Source: Alicyclobacillus herbarius DSM 13609
GTDB taxonomy: Bacteria; Bacillota; Bacilli; Alicyclobacillales; Alicyclobacillaceae
Length of the DNA: 64,000 nucleotides
NCBI RefSeq assembly: GCF_000430585.1
Contig: NZ_AUMH01000008.1
Span: forward strand, 62,001 to 126,000
Direction: 5' to 3'
The notes under the pieces: generated by a model
Database searches by the model: none
Seen by the model: only the letters and a program-made list of their open reading frames with translations
What the model was told of the DNA's origin: nothing
Part shown: positions 18,375 to 27,548 of the stretch, in pieces
How positions within the stretch are numbered: position 1 is the first letter of the stretch
Layout of the letters: each line of letters begins with the position of its first letter
Program-made: the position numbers and the translations under genes

Positions 18375-19502
18375 ATGGGCATTCTGGTGCACGATGACTG
18401 GTCACTGGACCGCCGTGGCCAAAGAGCGCAGGCTCGACACCGGGAAAAGGTCAGGCAATGCATCCGCGACAATCTGGCGGACATCATCTCCCACCAGGAC
18501 ATCATTCTGTCCGATGGCAGGCGGACCGTCCGCATCCCGGTGCAGCAGCTCGACGAGCCGCATTTCCGTTACGACTACGGAAAGCAACAACACGTGGGTC
18601 AAGGTCCGGGAAAGAAAGGGGACGCCATCGGCAAGGCGGAGCCAACACCAGGTAAATCCGGTTCGGGCGCGGCCTACGCTCCTGGCGAGCGCGCCCTCGA
18701 GGCGGAGATTGAACTGGCAGACATTGAGGACGTCCTGTTTGCGGACCTGCGCCTGCCAAATTTAAAGGACAAGCCTCATACTAAAGCAGTCGTGACGGAC
18801 GCCATAGAATTTACGGACATTCGCACGAAGGGCATTCGCGCGAACATCGACAGGAAGCGCACGTTCATGGAGGCTCTGCGGCGATCACGCACCGCACACA
18901 AGCCGTTTCAGATTACGGAAGATGACTTGAGATTCAAGACTTGGCGAGAAGTTGTCGCCCCGGACAGCGGCGCCGTGGTGATTGCCATGATGGACGTGTC
19001 TGCAAGTATGGGCATGACTGAAAAATATATTTCGAGAACTTTCTTCTTCTGGATGGAGAAGTTTCTGCAGAAACAATATTCAACTGTAGAAATGCGCTAT
19101 ATCGTCCATCACACGGAAGCGTACGAAACAACCCGAGACGCATTCTACCGGACGAAGGAAAGTGGCGGAACCGTTTGTTCGACCGCGTTTCAGGCTGCAC
19201 AAGAACTGATTGCGGCCGCCTATCCCCCCGCTCTCTGGAACATTTACATCATTTACGTAGGAGACGGAGACAATCTATATTCCGACAATGATCGTACGAC
19301 CGCACTGATGCGCGAGCTGTGCGATGTCTCCACGATGATTGGATACCTTGAAGTGAATCCATACAATCGCATGACCGCGCTGTCCCACGCCGTGGCGACT
19401 CTCGATTTGCCCGAAATGCGCTGGACCTCTGTCGCACATCAGAAGGACATTCTTAAGGCGCTGCGCCTATTCTTTAGCGGAGAGGAAGTGGCAAGGTCAT
19501 GA
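18375..19502 (+). CDS. yhbH: Sporulation protein YhbH (DUF444/YeaH)
   Basis: The 375-residue product is of the YeaH/YhbH family. Residues ~60-120 hold a glycine-rich linker (GQGPGKKGDAIGKAE). The C-terminal half has a von Willebrand A-like fold with AVVIAMMDVSASMG (metal-site DxSxS) and VGDGDNLYSDND. Partners are the PrkA kinase upstream and SpoVR downstream; the gene overlaps spoVR by 4 nt. The molecular function in sporulation and stationary phase is unresolved in the family. ATG at 18375 follows GGAGGGAACC. Confidence 0.93.
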   Translation: MGILVHDDWSLDRRGQRAQARHREKVRQCIRDNLADIISHQDIILSDGRRTVRIPVQQLDEPHFRYDYGKQQHVGQGPGKKGDAIGKAEPTPGKSGSGAAYAPGERALEAEIELADIEDVLFADLRLPNLKDKPHTKAVVTDAIEFTDIRTKGIRANIDRKRTFMEALRRSRTAHKPFQITEDDLRFKTWREVVAPDSGAVVIAMMDVSASMGMTEKYISRTFFFWMEKFLQKQYSTVEMRYIVHHTEAYETTRDAFYRTKESGGTVCSTAFQAAQELIAAAYPPALWNIYIIYVGDGDNLYSDNDRTTALMRELCDVSTMIGYLEVNPYNRMTALSHAVATLDLPEMRWTSVAHQKDILKALRLFFSGEEVARS

Positions 19503-20995
19503 ATCGGGAAGACTGGGCTCGACTGGAGAAAACCATCGAGTGGATGGAATCCAAGGCTCGGGAGTTCGGTTTGGATTTTTTCGATATGCGGTACGAAATT
19601 TGCCCGGCGGACGTCGTCTACACGATTGCAGGGTTCGGTATGCCGACTCGCTACAGCCACTGGAGTTTCGGTAAGCAGTATTATCGACAGAAACTCGACT
19701 TCGATCTAGGTATCTCGCGCATCTACGAGTTGGTCGTCAACAGCGACCCTTGCTATGCCTTCCTGCTCGACAGCAACACGGTGCTGCAAAACGAAATGAT
19801 TGTCGCGCATGTGCTCGGCCACAGCGACTTTTTCAAGCACAACGCTCGCTTTCGCTACACCAACCGGCGCATGGTCGACTCTATGGCGGCCGCCGCAGAG
19901 CGCATCCGAAAGTACGAAGAGACGTATGGGATGACCCGCGTGGAGGAAATTCTGGACGCAGCTTTGTCGATTCAGGAGCACGTGGATGCCTCTTTTCGAG
20001 CACAGGTTGCTAGTCGACCGGATGATGATGGCTCACGTGCACCATATGGACCAGGCAAGCCCAGGCCTGCGCCCGGTGCGTACGACGATCTGTGGTCGAT
20101 GGATGCAGCTCTCCCGGCGGTCAATGACATCCGACCGTCGGGCCCTGGTGACCGAGCCAAGGATACAGGCAATGGGTCCAGGAATATTAACCAAAATTCC
20201 AACGAAATACAGCCCGATAACGCACACAAGGGTACCGGCGAAGGTACCACGAACAAGTCGACGACTTCTAGGTCTGCCTATGGAAAAGATTTATTGCGCT
20301 TCATCATCACGCACAGTAAACACCTGGAAGAGTGGGAACGTGATATCGTGTCGACCGTCCGGGACGAAATGTTATACTTCTGGCCACAACTGGAGACCAA
20401 AATCATGAACGAAGGCTGGGCGACGTACTGGCATACCCGGCTCATGCAGGAACGAGAGTTGACGGGGCAGGATGCCGTCGACTTTGCCCTACTGACAGCA
20501 AACGTCGCACAGCCCAATCGGTTCACGTTGAATCCGTACAACGTGGGCTATGCAGTGTGGCGGGACATTGAACGAAGATACGGAACGGAGAAAATGTTCG
20601 AGGTCCGTGAGTGCGACTCGGACGTCAGTTTCATTCGCAACTATCTGAATCAGGACATTGTCGATCAGTGCGAGCTCTACCTGTTTGAAAAAAAGGGCGC
20701 GGACTGGGTGGTTGCAGAGAGAGACCACACGATTATCCGGGACGTATTGGTGCAACAAAGAACCAACGCTGGCTTCCCCGTGTTGCACGTGTCAGAAGAT
20801 GCTGACGGAGCATTCGATGGACTCGGCATCACTCATGCATACGAGGGACAGGAGTTGGACCTCGAGTACGTTGAACGGACGTTGCCGAGAGTCTACCGAC
20901 TGTGGGGACGCCCCGTTACGCTTAAAACCATCGTCAACGGGCAACCCGTCGAATTCGTATATGACGGAACAACCATGCAAAAAAAAGTGGTGTAG
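19499..20995 (+). CDS. spoVR: Stage V sporulation protein R
   Basis: The 498-residue SpoVR-family product has FDMRYEICPADVVYTIAGFGMPTRYSHW-type N-terminal sequence (only partly quoted), the HVLGHSDFFKHN region near residue 105, and NEGWATYWHTRLM near 300. Family members are cytoplasmic proteins needed for spore cortex formation. A low-complexity linker lies at residues ~170-260. ATGA overlap with yhbH indicates translational coupling. Confidence 0.95.
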   Translation: MNREDWARLEKTIEWMESKAREFGLDFFDMRYEICPADVVYTIAGFGMPTRYSHWSFGKQYYRQKLDFDLGISRIYELVVNSDPCYAFLLDSNTVLQNEMIVAHVLGHSDFFKHNARFRYTNRRMVDSMAAAAERIRKYEETYGMTRVEEILDAALSIQEHVDASFRAQVASRPDDDGSRAPYGPGKPRPAPGAYDDLWSMDAALPAVNDIRPSGPGDRAKDTGNGSRNINQNSNEIQPDNAHKGTGEGTTNKSTTSRSAYGKDLLRFIITHSKHLEEWERDIVSTVRDEMLYFWPQLETKIMNEGWATYWHTRLMQERELTGQDAVDFALLTANVAQPNRFTLNPYNVGYAVWRDIERRYGTEKMFEVRECDSDVSFIRNYLNQDIVDQCELYLFEKKGADWVVAERDHTIIRDVLVQQRTNAGFPVLHVSEDADGAFDGLGITHAYEGQELDLEYVERTLPRVYRLWGRPVTLKTIVNGQPVEFVYDGTTMQKKVV

Positions 20996-21157
20996 GGTGG
21001 AACTGATTGCATCAAAAGACCTGCTCCGGGGACGGTGAACGGGGACGTGCTGGTGCCGTACGCCTTAGGAGACTTGGCAAGTTGGTAAGCATCGGATTCA
21101 ACAACCCAAGGCGCGTGCCCAGGCTGCTGTCGATGCTTTATCGCAGGTCAGTTTTGT

Positions 21158-21382
21158 GACAGCCTGTCTGGGAAGACGTTCACGACTGTCAATCCGACCA
21201 CCAATCAGGCATTGACCACGGTCGCCGACGGACAGGCGGAGGACATCGACAGGGCAGTGGCGGCCGCTAAGAAAGCGTTTACAGATAGCCCTTGGTCGGG
21301 GATGAAGGCGAAAGACCGAGCGCGGATTCTGGACCGGATCGCCGACACGATTGAGGCACACGGGGAGGAATTAGCCCAGTAG
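21158..21382 (+). pseudogene. Aldehyde dehydrogenase N-terminal fragment
   Basis: The frame reads SGKTFTTVNPTTNQALTTVA, then AEDIDRAVAAAKKAF and ARILDRIADTIEAHGEELAQ, followed by a TAG. This is the N-terminal ~70 residues of an ALDH (nucleotide-binding domain start) with the rest missing. There is no start codon with a ribosome site. The stop abuts the GTG of the MFS gene, so a deletion probably joined the two. It is not a copy of the ALDH at 63781, which differs in sequence. Confidence 0.75.
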
Positions 21383-22753
21383 GTGCGGAGACAGCCGGAT
21401 GGGTTTATCCGTGCGGTGGAAGAATCGCTGCGCAAGGTGGCGCCCTTTTACGACATCTTTGACAGCAATGTCTCGTTCATTCAGACCTGTGCCAGCGTCA
21501 TCCCCGGCTTCAAACCGGACATGGTCGGTCAATACGTCGGGATGCCCATTCTTATGAACCTACTCGGATACGTCGTAGGCACGCTGGTGCTTAGCCCGAT
21601 GGCCGACAAAATCGGGCGTCGGAATGTGCTGCTTATCACCATGCTTATCACCGGTCTAGGCTCCCTGTGCACTGCATTAACGACCAGCTACTGGGCGTTT
21701 GTTCTCTTCCGCGGCTTCACTGGCATCGGCGTCGGCGCGGATTTGGCAGTGGTCAACACCTACATCGCCGAGGTGGCACCGACCAAGACTCGAGCGAAGT
21801 ATACGGCCCTCATCTTTGTGTTCTCCGCGCTCGGGGCGTTGCTTGCGGTCTGGGTGGGGCTGTGTTTGACCACACCTGGAGCACCGTTTCCGTCCGGGTT
21901 GCCGTTCGCGGTCGGGGGGAGTCTCGCCTACGGTTGGCGCATTATGTATTGGATTGGTGCCGTGCTGGCCTTAATCGCCATTTTGATGCGGATTCAACTC
22001 TCCGAATCGCCGCGCTGGCTACTCGCCGTCGACCACATGGAGGAGGCGGATAGGGTCGTCCAGGGCATGGAGGAGATGGCTTCCCGATATACTACTCTGC
22101 CGGATGTCGTCCCAGTTCAATTTATCTGGACGGAGGCAAAAGCTAATCCGTACGCGGACCTGTTTGCCAACGGAACGTATCTGCGGCGCATACTGCTCCT
22201 GTTTTTCGTCTGGTTGTTCAGCTACATCACCGTCTACGGATTTTCGGGCGGTATGACCTCGCTCCTGGTGGGCCTTCACTACGGGGAAGGAGAAGCGGGG
22301 ATGATTACCGCGGTCGGCGTGATTGGCATGGTGCTGTCTGCCCTGTTGGCCTTCTGGATCGGCGAAAAACTGGAACGTAAGGCATGGCTGGTAATATCCG
22401 CGCTGACGACGATGGTTGGAGGGGTCATCATCGGCTTGGCAGGCCACAACCTACCCGTGGCAATGATTGGCTCCATCATCCTGTTCCTAGGCGAGAACTT
22501 CTGGGTCCCTATCGCCTACGCCTGGACCTCAGAAAACTTCCCAGCGCGTGCCCGGACCAGCGGCTTTGGTCTGGTGGATAGCGTCGGACATGTTGGAGCC
22601 GGCATCGGCATCTGGGCCATCGCCCCCTTGGTCACGCCGATGGGGGTAACGAAAGGGTTTCTGTTCATCAGTGGATTCTTGTTCATCGCAGCCCTCATCG
22701 CCCTGGTTGGCATACGGACGAAGGACCGCGCCCTGGAGGAGGTTTCACCGTAG
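21383..22753 (+). CDS. MFS transporter, metabolite:H+ symporter type
   Basis: The 456-residue product has the sugar-porter-like motifs SPMADKIGRRNVLL (loop 2-3), RGFTGIGVGADLAVVNTYIAEVAPTK written here in two parts (RGFTGIGVGAD; NTYIAEVAPTK), and RIQLSESPRWLLA. About 11-12 hydrophobic segments are visible. The N-terminus is hydrophilic and the first membrane segment (FYDIFDSNVSFIQTC) is short. The GTG start directly follows the ALDH fragment stop with only a distant GAGGAA. The true N-terminus may therefore have been replaced or trimmed. Substrate unknown; possibly a carboxylate. Confidence 0.75.
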   Translation: MRRQPDGFIRAVEESLRKVAPFYDIFDSNVSFIQTCASVIPGFKPDMVGQYVGMPILMNLLGYVVGTLVLSPMADKIGRRNVLLITMLITGLGSLCTALTTSYWAFVLFRGFTGIGVGADLAVVNTYIAEVAPTKTRAKYTALIFVFSALGALLAVWVGLCLTTPGAPFPSGLPFAVGGSLAYGWRIMYWIGAVLALIAILMRIQLSESPRWLLAVDHMEEADRVVQGMEEMASRYTTLPDVVPVQFIWTEAKANPYADLFANGTYLRRILLLFFVWLFSYITVYGFSGGMTSLLVGLHYGEGEAGMITAVGVIGMVLSALLAFWIGEKLERKAWLVISALTTMVGGVIIGLAGHNLPVAMIGSIILFLGENFWVPIAYAWTSENFPARARTSGFGLVDSVGHVGAGIGIWAIAPLVTPMGVTKGFLFISGFLFIAALIALVGIRTKDRALEEVSP

Positions 22754-22860
22754 GGTTTCGGTGTAGGGCTTCGCCATACTTTCGCGATCGTCAGAGTTCG
22801 CCTCGGTCCAATGCCCTAGAGTCCGACTTTCACCGATTGACCGAACCGGAATGACCCTAT

Positions 22861-23541
22861 ATGATAAAATGTATGAAATCACAGACTTCTAGTCCCAACA
22901 AACAGGAACAAGCGTACGAGTGGATTAAATCCCGCATCATGGATGGGACGTTTGGCGCCGGATACCGGCTGGTGATTGACCGTCTCGCCCGTGAGCTGGG
23001 CATTAGCGCCATTCCTATTCGGGAGGCGATCCGCCGATTGGAGGCGGAAGGGCTTGTCGAGGTGGAGCGATTCAGCGGTGTACGCGTCACCCGCATTGAT
23101 GAACAGGTCTACGTGGAGACCTTATCAGTGCTCGCCTTGCTCGACGGCTATGCTACGGCCCTGGCCGCGCCGCATCTGACGGAGGCGGACTTTGAGGCCT
23201 TGCGTGTCATCAATAAGCAGATGGAGGCGGCACGCGCCTCGTTTGCGCTTGAGGCCTACAGCAGCCTGAACAAACAGTTTCACGAGCGCATCTGGCAGGC
23301 GTGTCCCAACTCGTATCTGGTGAATCAGTTGAAATCCGTACAGGAGCGGATGGATACCGTGCGCTCCACTGTGTTTATGCTCATCCCTCACCGGACGACC
23401 GATTCGATTGCCGAGCATGAGGAACTGGTTCGATTGATGATCGATGGGGGGCCGGCGGATGAAATTGAGTCTTTCGCGCGGCGGCACAAGCTAGCCACGT
23501 TGGAGGCGTTCCAGCGCTGGCGGAAAGTTCGTCAAGGATAG
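22861..23541 (+). CDS. GntR-family regulator (FadR/VanR subfamily)
   Basis: The 226-residue product has an N-terminal winged helix (YEWIKSRIMDGTFGAGYRL, ELGISAIPIREAIRRLEAEG) at residues ~15-80. A helical FCD ligand-binding domain (~90-220) contains the metal-site style NKQFHERIW and H-rich segments. Such regulators respond to organic acids. It lies between the MFS gene and the CoA-transferase on opposite strands, either of which could be its target. Start ATG at 22861; an alternative ATG is at 22873; neither has a strong ribosome site. Confidence 0.87.
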   Translation: MIKCMKSQTSSPNKQEQAYEWIKSRIMDGTFGAGYRLVIDRLARELGISAIPIREAIRRLEAEGLVEVERFSGVRVTRIDEQVYVETLSVLALLDGYATALAAPHLTEADFEALRVINKQMEAARASFALEAYSSLNKQFHERIWQACPNSYLVNQLKSVQERMDTVRSTVFMLIPHRTTDSIAEHEELVRLMIDGGPADEIESFARRHKLATLEAFQRWRKVRQG

Positions 23542-23595
23542 GACATCGTGCTACGGGCAGGCATGGGGAGATCCTTATACCTGCCCAAACGGAGA

Positions 23596-23622
23596 CGGGC
23601 CGGCACACACTGTACCGGCCCG
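23596..23622. terminator. Hairpin between convergent genes
   Basis: CGGGCCGG and CCGGCCCG form a perfect 8-bp stem with an 11-nt loop, between the convergent GntR and CoA-transferase genes. It is flanked by direct copies of CCTGCCCAAAC (about 23580 and 23630). There is no T-run, so it is a weak intrinsic terminator at best. Confidence 0.45.
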
Positions 23623-23641
23623 AACTGTGCCTGCCCAAACC

Positions 23642-25162
23642 TTAGTGGATGGCCCGAACGGGGGGCAGCACATCGCGCATATCGCCTTGGTTCTGCATCC
23701 GAAGGTGCCAACTAAACGCTTCGTCCAATAGATGCGGGGTGTTGCCGCCGCGGCTCTCGGCCCGCCGTACATAGTCCCATAGTGCATACTGATAATCGGG
23801 GTGGGCCAAGTTTTCGATAATGACATGGGCACGTTGGCGCGGGGTCAAACCACGCAGGTCGGCGATTCCGCGTTCGGTGACAATGACGTCCACATCATGT
23901 TCGGGATGGTCGACGTGCGTGACAAACGGCACGACACTGGAAATGCGGCCTCCCTTGGCGGTCGACTTGGTGACGAATATGGACAGGGCTGCGTTGCGTG
24001 CAAAGTCGCCGGATCCACCTACGCCATTCATCATGTGCGTGCCGTATACGTGTGTGGAGTTGACGTTTCCGTATACATCGACCTCCAAGGCCGCGTTCAT
24101 CGCGATGACGCCCAGTCGGCGCACCACTTCTGGATGGTTGGATATCTCCTGCGGACGAAGGATAACCTTGTCACGATAGTCTTCAATGTGACGCAGCACG
24201 TGCTGGCGCATGGTTTGCGAAAGGGTGAAGGAACAGCTGGACGCAAAACTGACTTTGCCGGCATCCAACAACTCGAATGCTGCGTCTTGCATCACTTCGG
24301 TATAGATTTCCAAATGCTCAAAAGGCCCATCCACGAGTCCACTCAATACCGCGTTCGCGACGGATCCGATGCCACTTTGTAGCGGACCGATATTCTGCGG
24401 TAGCCGCCCACGGCGCACCTCGTGATCGAGGAATTCGAGAATGTGACCGGCCATCGCGGCCGTGTCTTCATCCGCGGCCGAAACATTCGATGGGGTATCT
24501 TGTTCCGTCGTTAGAATCACGGCGGCAATTTTCTCCAGCGGGCAAGGAATATAGGGCGTGCCGATGCGATCGCGCACGTTGACCAGCGGGATCGGCTGAC
24601 GGTTCGGGCGTGCAGCCGGGATATAGATATCATGCAGACCTTCTAATTCTGGGGGAATGGAAAGATTGATCTCGACAATGACTTGCTTCGCTTTTTCGAC
24701 AAAAATGGGGCTGTTGCCGACTGAGGTGGTTGGTACGATGCCTCCGTTTTCGGTGATCGCGGTGGCTTCGATGATGGCGAAATCGATTTCGTCAAACCAT
24801 CCGCTGCGTACCCACTCAGCCGTTTCACTCAGGTGTTGATCGATGTATCCAGTTTCCCCTAGGTTGATGCTTTTCCGCAGCGCGGGATCCGATTGAAACG
24901 GCAGCCGCAGGCCTAAAATGCCTCGACTGGCCAATATCCCGTCCGTTTCGCCCAGTGACGCACCGGAAAGCAGGCGGATTTGCAGGGACTCTCCAGTTTT
25001 CTCGATCCGCCTGGCCAGCGCTTTTAAAGTTGCTTTCGCATCACCGGACTTCGTGAATCCGCTCACAGCAATGGTCATGCCATCTGTTATCCACGCCTGC
25101 GCCTCGTCGGCGGAGATAATCCGAGACCGCAGCTGTGCGTTGCGAATTCGTTGTTCCAACAT
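23642..25162 (-). CDS. Acetyl-CoA hydrolase / succinyl-CoA:acetate CoA-transferase
   Basis: The 506-residue product belongs to the class I CoA-transferase family of AarC/Ach1/Cat1. Visible are VSGFTKSGDAKATL at the N-terminus, the catalytic glutamate region LEIYTEVMQDAAFELLD near residue 290, and the glycine motif GVGGSGDFARNA near 385. The enzyme exchanges CoA between succinyl-CoA and acetate (or hydrolyses acetyl-CoA), complementing acsA in acetate handling. ATG at 25162 follows AAAGAGGTGCAGG. The LytTR regulator directly upstream on the same strand is a likely controller. Confidence 0.92.
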   Translation of the reverse strand: MLEQRIRNAQLRSRIISADEAQAWITDGMTIAVSGFTKSGDAKATLKALARRIEKTGESLQIRLLSGASLGETDGILASRGILGLRLPFQSDPALRKSINLGETGYIDQHLSETAEWVRSGWFDEIDFAIIEATAITENGGIVPTTSVGNSPIFVEKAKQVIVEINLSIPPELEGLHDIYIPAARPNRQPIPLVNVRDRIGTPYIPCPLEKIAAVILTTEQDTPSNVSAADEDTAAMAGHILEFLDHEVRRGRLPQNIGPLQSGIGSVANAVLSGLVDGPFEHLEIYTEVMQDAAFELLDAGKVSFASSCSFTLSQTMRQHVLRHIEDYRDKVILRPQEISNHPEVVRRLGVIAMNAALEVDVYGNVNSTHVYGTHMMNGVGGSGDFARNAALSIFVTKSTAKGGRISSVVPFVTHVDHPEHDVDVIVTERGIADLRGLTPRQRAHVIIENLAHPDYQYALWDYVRRAESRGGNTPHLLDEAFSWHLRMQNQGDMRDVLPPVRAIH

Positions 25163-25205
25163 GGTTCCTGCACCTCTTTATCTGTTCGACCGGACTTACT
25201 CTAGC

Positions 25206-25215
25206 GGGAATTCCC
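25206..25215. promoter_or_regulatory. Palindrome GGGAATTCCC upstream of CoA-transferase
   Basis: A perfect 10-bp palindrome sits 44 nt upstream of the CoA-transferase start, within a possible promoter (TTGAGA on the minus strand, 19 nt before AGTAAG). It is the only obvious symmetric site in the 281-nt gap 25163-25443. The binding protein is unknown. Confidence 0.3.
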
Positions 25216-25443
25216 TGAATCTCAATGAAAGCGAATACGTAACGTTTAAGGATGATAATAAACGGGACGGGCAGGGTGTGCATTTGGTTTTCGACAAATC
25301 ATGATTATCGTGGATAAGACGAGATTACGAGGGATGGAACATGGATGGGATACGTTCTGATGCGGATACGAAAGGAACGGGCCCCCGCCTGTCACGGGGT
25401 TACCCGTTTCCACAGCTAGCTCTCTGGAAGTTGCTGTTTCGGA

Positions 25444-26106
25444 TCAAAAGCCGAGGGATTGGCGGACGTGGTGGACGTAGTTTTGGGATACGGGCAGACG
25501 TTGTGCCAGTGGGGCACGGAGGGTAATCAAGAGGCTCGAGTGAAAATCCCGTTCAATCTTCTCAATCCACGCCACGTTGATAAGGTACGAACGATGGATG
25601 CGCAAAAACTGCGCAGAGGATAGGCGTTGTTCCAATGCTCGCAAGGTAAACCGGGTGGTATACGCGCCGTCGGCGGTATGCAGCCAGGTGCGCTTGTCAT
25701 AACTTTCAAACCAGGCGATCTCGCCCACGGGAACGGGACGCCACACGTCACCCTGCTGCCCGACAACATAGGAAGGTTCGGGTGAATGGGCGGCTGTACG
25801 CGGGGGTAAAATCACGGTAAGCGCCACTTTCTGACCCGGTTCCGTGCGCAGCGGATACCCGAGACCGTGATACGGAATGCCGTACACAGACGCGTCCACG
25901 TCCGTTTCCACGCGTTTTCCAATTCGGAATACACGATTGGCCACACTTCCCGGGCGAATCGGGTCGCCCGGGCGGAGGCGCAAATCGTATCCACCCGCTC
26001 GATAAAAAATGTATCGTTCTCCATCCGCAATGGCGATGGATGCCTCGGACGGTATCCATTCTTGCAATACTTGCGGCAAGTCTGAGAGGATGGGCAAATC
26101 CGCCAT
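25444..26106 (-). CDS. LytTR-domain transcriptional regulator without receiver
   Basis: The 220-residue product pairs an N-terminal sensory domain (residues ~15-105; [50 protein letters not shown]) with a C-terminal LytTR DNA-binding domain (~120-218; [33 protein letters not shown]). No phosphoacceptor receiver domain is present. The N-terminal segment resembles the soluble PAS/GAF-like ligand-binding region of some chemotaxis-type sensors. It probably senses a small molecule directly and controls the CoA-transferase gene downstream. ATG at 26106 after GGAGAGGTTTCC. Confidence 0.82.
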   Translation of the reverse strand: MADLPILSDLPQVLQEWIPSEASIAIADGERYIFYRAGGYDLRLRPGDPIRPGSVANRVFRIGKRVETDVDASVYGIPYHGLGYPLRTEPGQKVALTVILPPRTAAHSPEPSYVVGQQGDVWRPVPVGEIAWFESYDKRTWLHTADGAYTTRFTLRALEQRLSSAQFLRIHRSYLINVAWIEKIERDFHSSLLITLRAPLAQRLPVSQNYVHHVRQSLGF

Positions 26107-26190
26107 GGAAACCTCTCCTTTGTGCAGATCCTGAAACCAGAGTGTGTACGAACCCTAGCACGAGTATTTCCCCTTGGTTCGATTTCAGTA

Positions 26191-26202
26191 TAGACTTGTC
26201 TA
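26191..26202. promoter_or_regulatory. Inverted repeat in divergent intergenic region
   Basis: TAGAC-TT-GTCTA lies in the 155-nt gap between the divergent LytTR and M20 amidohydrolase genes, just downstream of a TATAGA hexamer. It may be an operator shared by both. No partner protein can be named. Confidence 0.3.
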
Positions 26203-26261
26203 AAAGAAAAGGACAGCGGGGTATGGCCGTGAAGACGCAGACACTGTCTGGGAGGGGAGAT

Positions 26262-27548
26262 ATGATGAGCGAGAACGGTCATCGCCATGCGGATTCAGTC
26301 ATGAGGAGCGCCAACCGAACACAGCGGACAAACAAAGAGCGCTTATGGAAGCGGCTGATGGAGTTGGCTGAGGTTGGCCGACAACCATCCGGCGGGGTCA
26401 CGCGGATGTCGTTTACCCCGGAGGAGCGAGCCGCAAAAGACCGGGTCGCGGCCTGGATGTGCGAGGCGGGGCTGACGGTGCGCGAGGATGCCATCGGCAA
26501 CCTCATTGGCCGGCGGGAAGGAAGCCAGCCCGACGCGCCCGTGGTCCTGGTCGGTTCACACCTTGACTCGGTGCCAAACGGCGGCAACTTCGACGGACCA
26601 CTCGGCGTCCTAGGCGCAGTTGAGGCCGTACAGACGCTGGCGGAGGAGGGCATCTCGCACACCCACCCGATTGAGGTCATTGCCTTCACGGATGAAGAGG
26701 GGGCGCGCTTTCGCTTTGGGATGATTGGCAGCCGAGCCCTGGCCGGAACGTTGACCCAAGAACATTTGCAAGCTTGTGATGCAAACGGAGTGTCCATTGC
26801 CGAGGCGATGCGGGCTGTCGGGTTTAACCCTGAGAACGTGCATCAGGCCGCACGGACGAGCGGATCGGTCAAGGCGTACCTCGAACTGCACATTGAGCAG
26901 GGCCGGGTGTTGGAGGCGGCCAACCTGGCTGTGGGGATTGTGACCGGTATCGCAGGGCCACTGTGGCTGCGAGTGCGCATTACCGGCGAGGCAGGGCACG
27001 CTGGGACCACGCCCATGGCGATGCGTAAGGACGCGCTGGCGGCCGCGGCGGAGGTTCTGCAGGCGGTGGAGGCGTTGGCGGTGCGGCAGGAGCGGACCGT
27101 GGCGACGGTGGGCCAGCTGCACGTGCAGCCCGGAGGCGTCAACATTATCCCGGGCGTCGTCGAGTTTACGCTCGACCTGCGTGACACCGACGAGGCGGTC
27201 CGTGACGCGGTCGAACAAGAGATTCGGGCGCAGGCGGCGATTATCTGCAAGCGGCGCGGGGTCCTGTTGGACATCACGGAGCTGCAGCGGGTTCCGCCGG
27301 TCGCCTGCTCGCCTTGGCTTAGGACGGAGATGGCGGCGGCCGCCGGGGAACTGGGCCTCGAAACCCAGTCTCTGCCCAGCGGCGCGGGCCACGATGGCAT
27401 GCAGCTGGCGGGCCTGTGCCCGATTGGCATGTTGTTTGTACGTTCGAAAAACGGCATCAGCCACCAGCCGGAGGAGTGGAGCTCGCCCGAAGACTGCGCA
27501 GCCGGGGTCGAGGTGTTATACCGGACGCTCCTGCGCGTTGTCGGATAA
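26262..27548 (+). CDS. M20 amidohydrolase (N-carbamoyl-amino acid hydrolase / allantoate type)
   Basis: The 428-residue product is a dinuclear zinc hydaser: [21 protein letters not shown] supplies the His/Asp ligands (quoted partly), FTDEEGARF the catalytic Glu, [12 protein letters not shown] the next ligand, and [10 protein letters not shown] the last His. The family cleaves N-carbamoyl-L-amino acids, allantoate or ureidoglycolate; the substrate cannot be settled here. ATG at 26262 (or 26265) follows GGGAGGGGAGAT. Its 3' end overlaps the convergent oligopeptidase gene by 33 nt. Confidence 0.88.
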   Translation: MMSENGHRHADSVMRSANRTQRTNKERLWKRLMELAEVGRQPSGGVTRMSFTPEERAAKDRVAAWMCEAGLTVREDAIGNLIGRREGSQPDAPVVLVGSHLDSVPNGGNFDGPLGVLGAVEAVQTLAEEGISHTHPIEVIAFTDEEGARFRFGMIGSRALAGTLTQEHLQACDANGVSIAEAMRAVGFNPENVHQAARTSGSVKAYLELHIEQGRVLEAANLAVGIVTGIAGPLWLRVRITGEAGHAGTTPMAMRKDALAAAAEVLQAVEALAVRQERTVATVGQLHVQPGGVNIIPGVVEFTLDLRDTDEAVRDAVEQEIRAQAAIICKRRGVLLDITELQRVPPVACSPWLRTEMAAAAGELGLETQSLPSGAGHDGMQLAGLCPIGMLFVRSKNGISHQPEEWSSPEDCAAGVEVLYRTLLRVVG

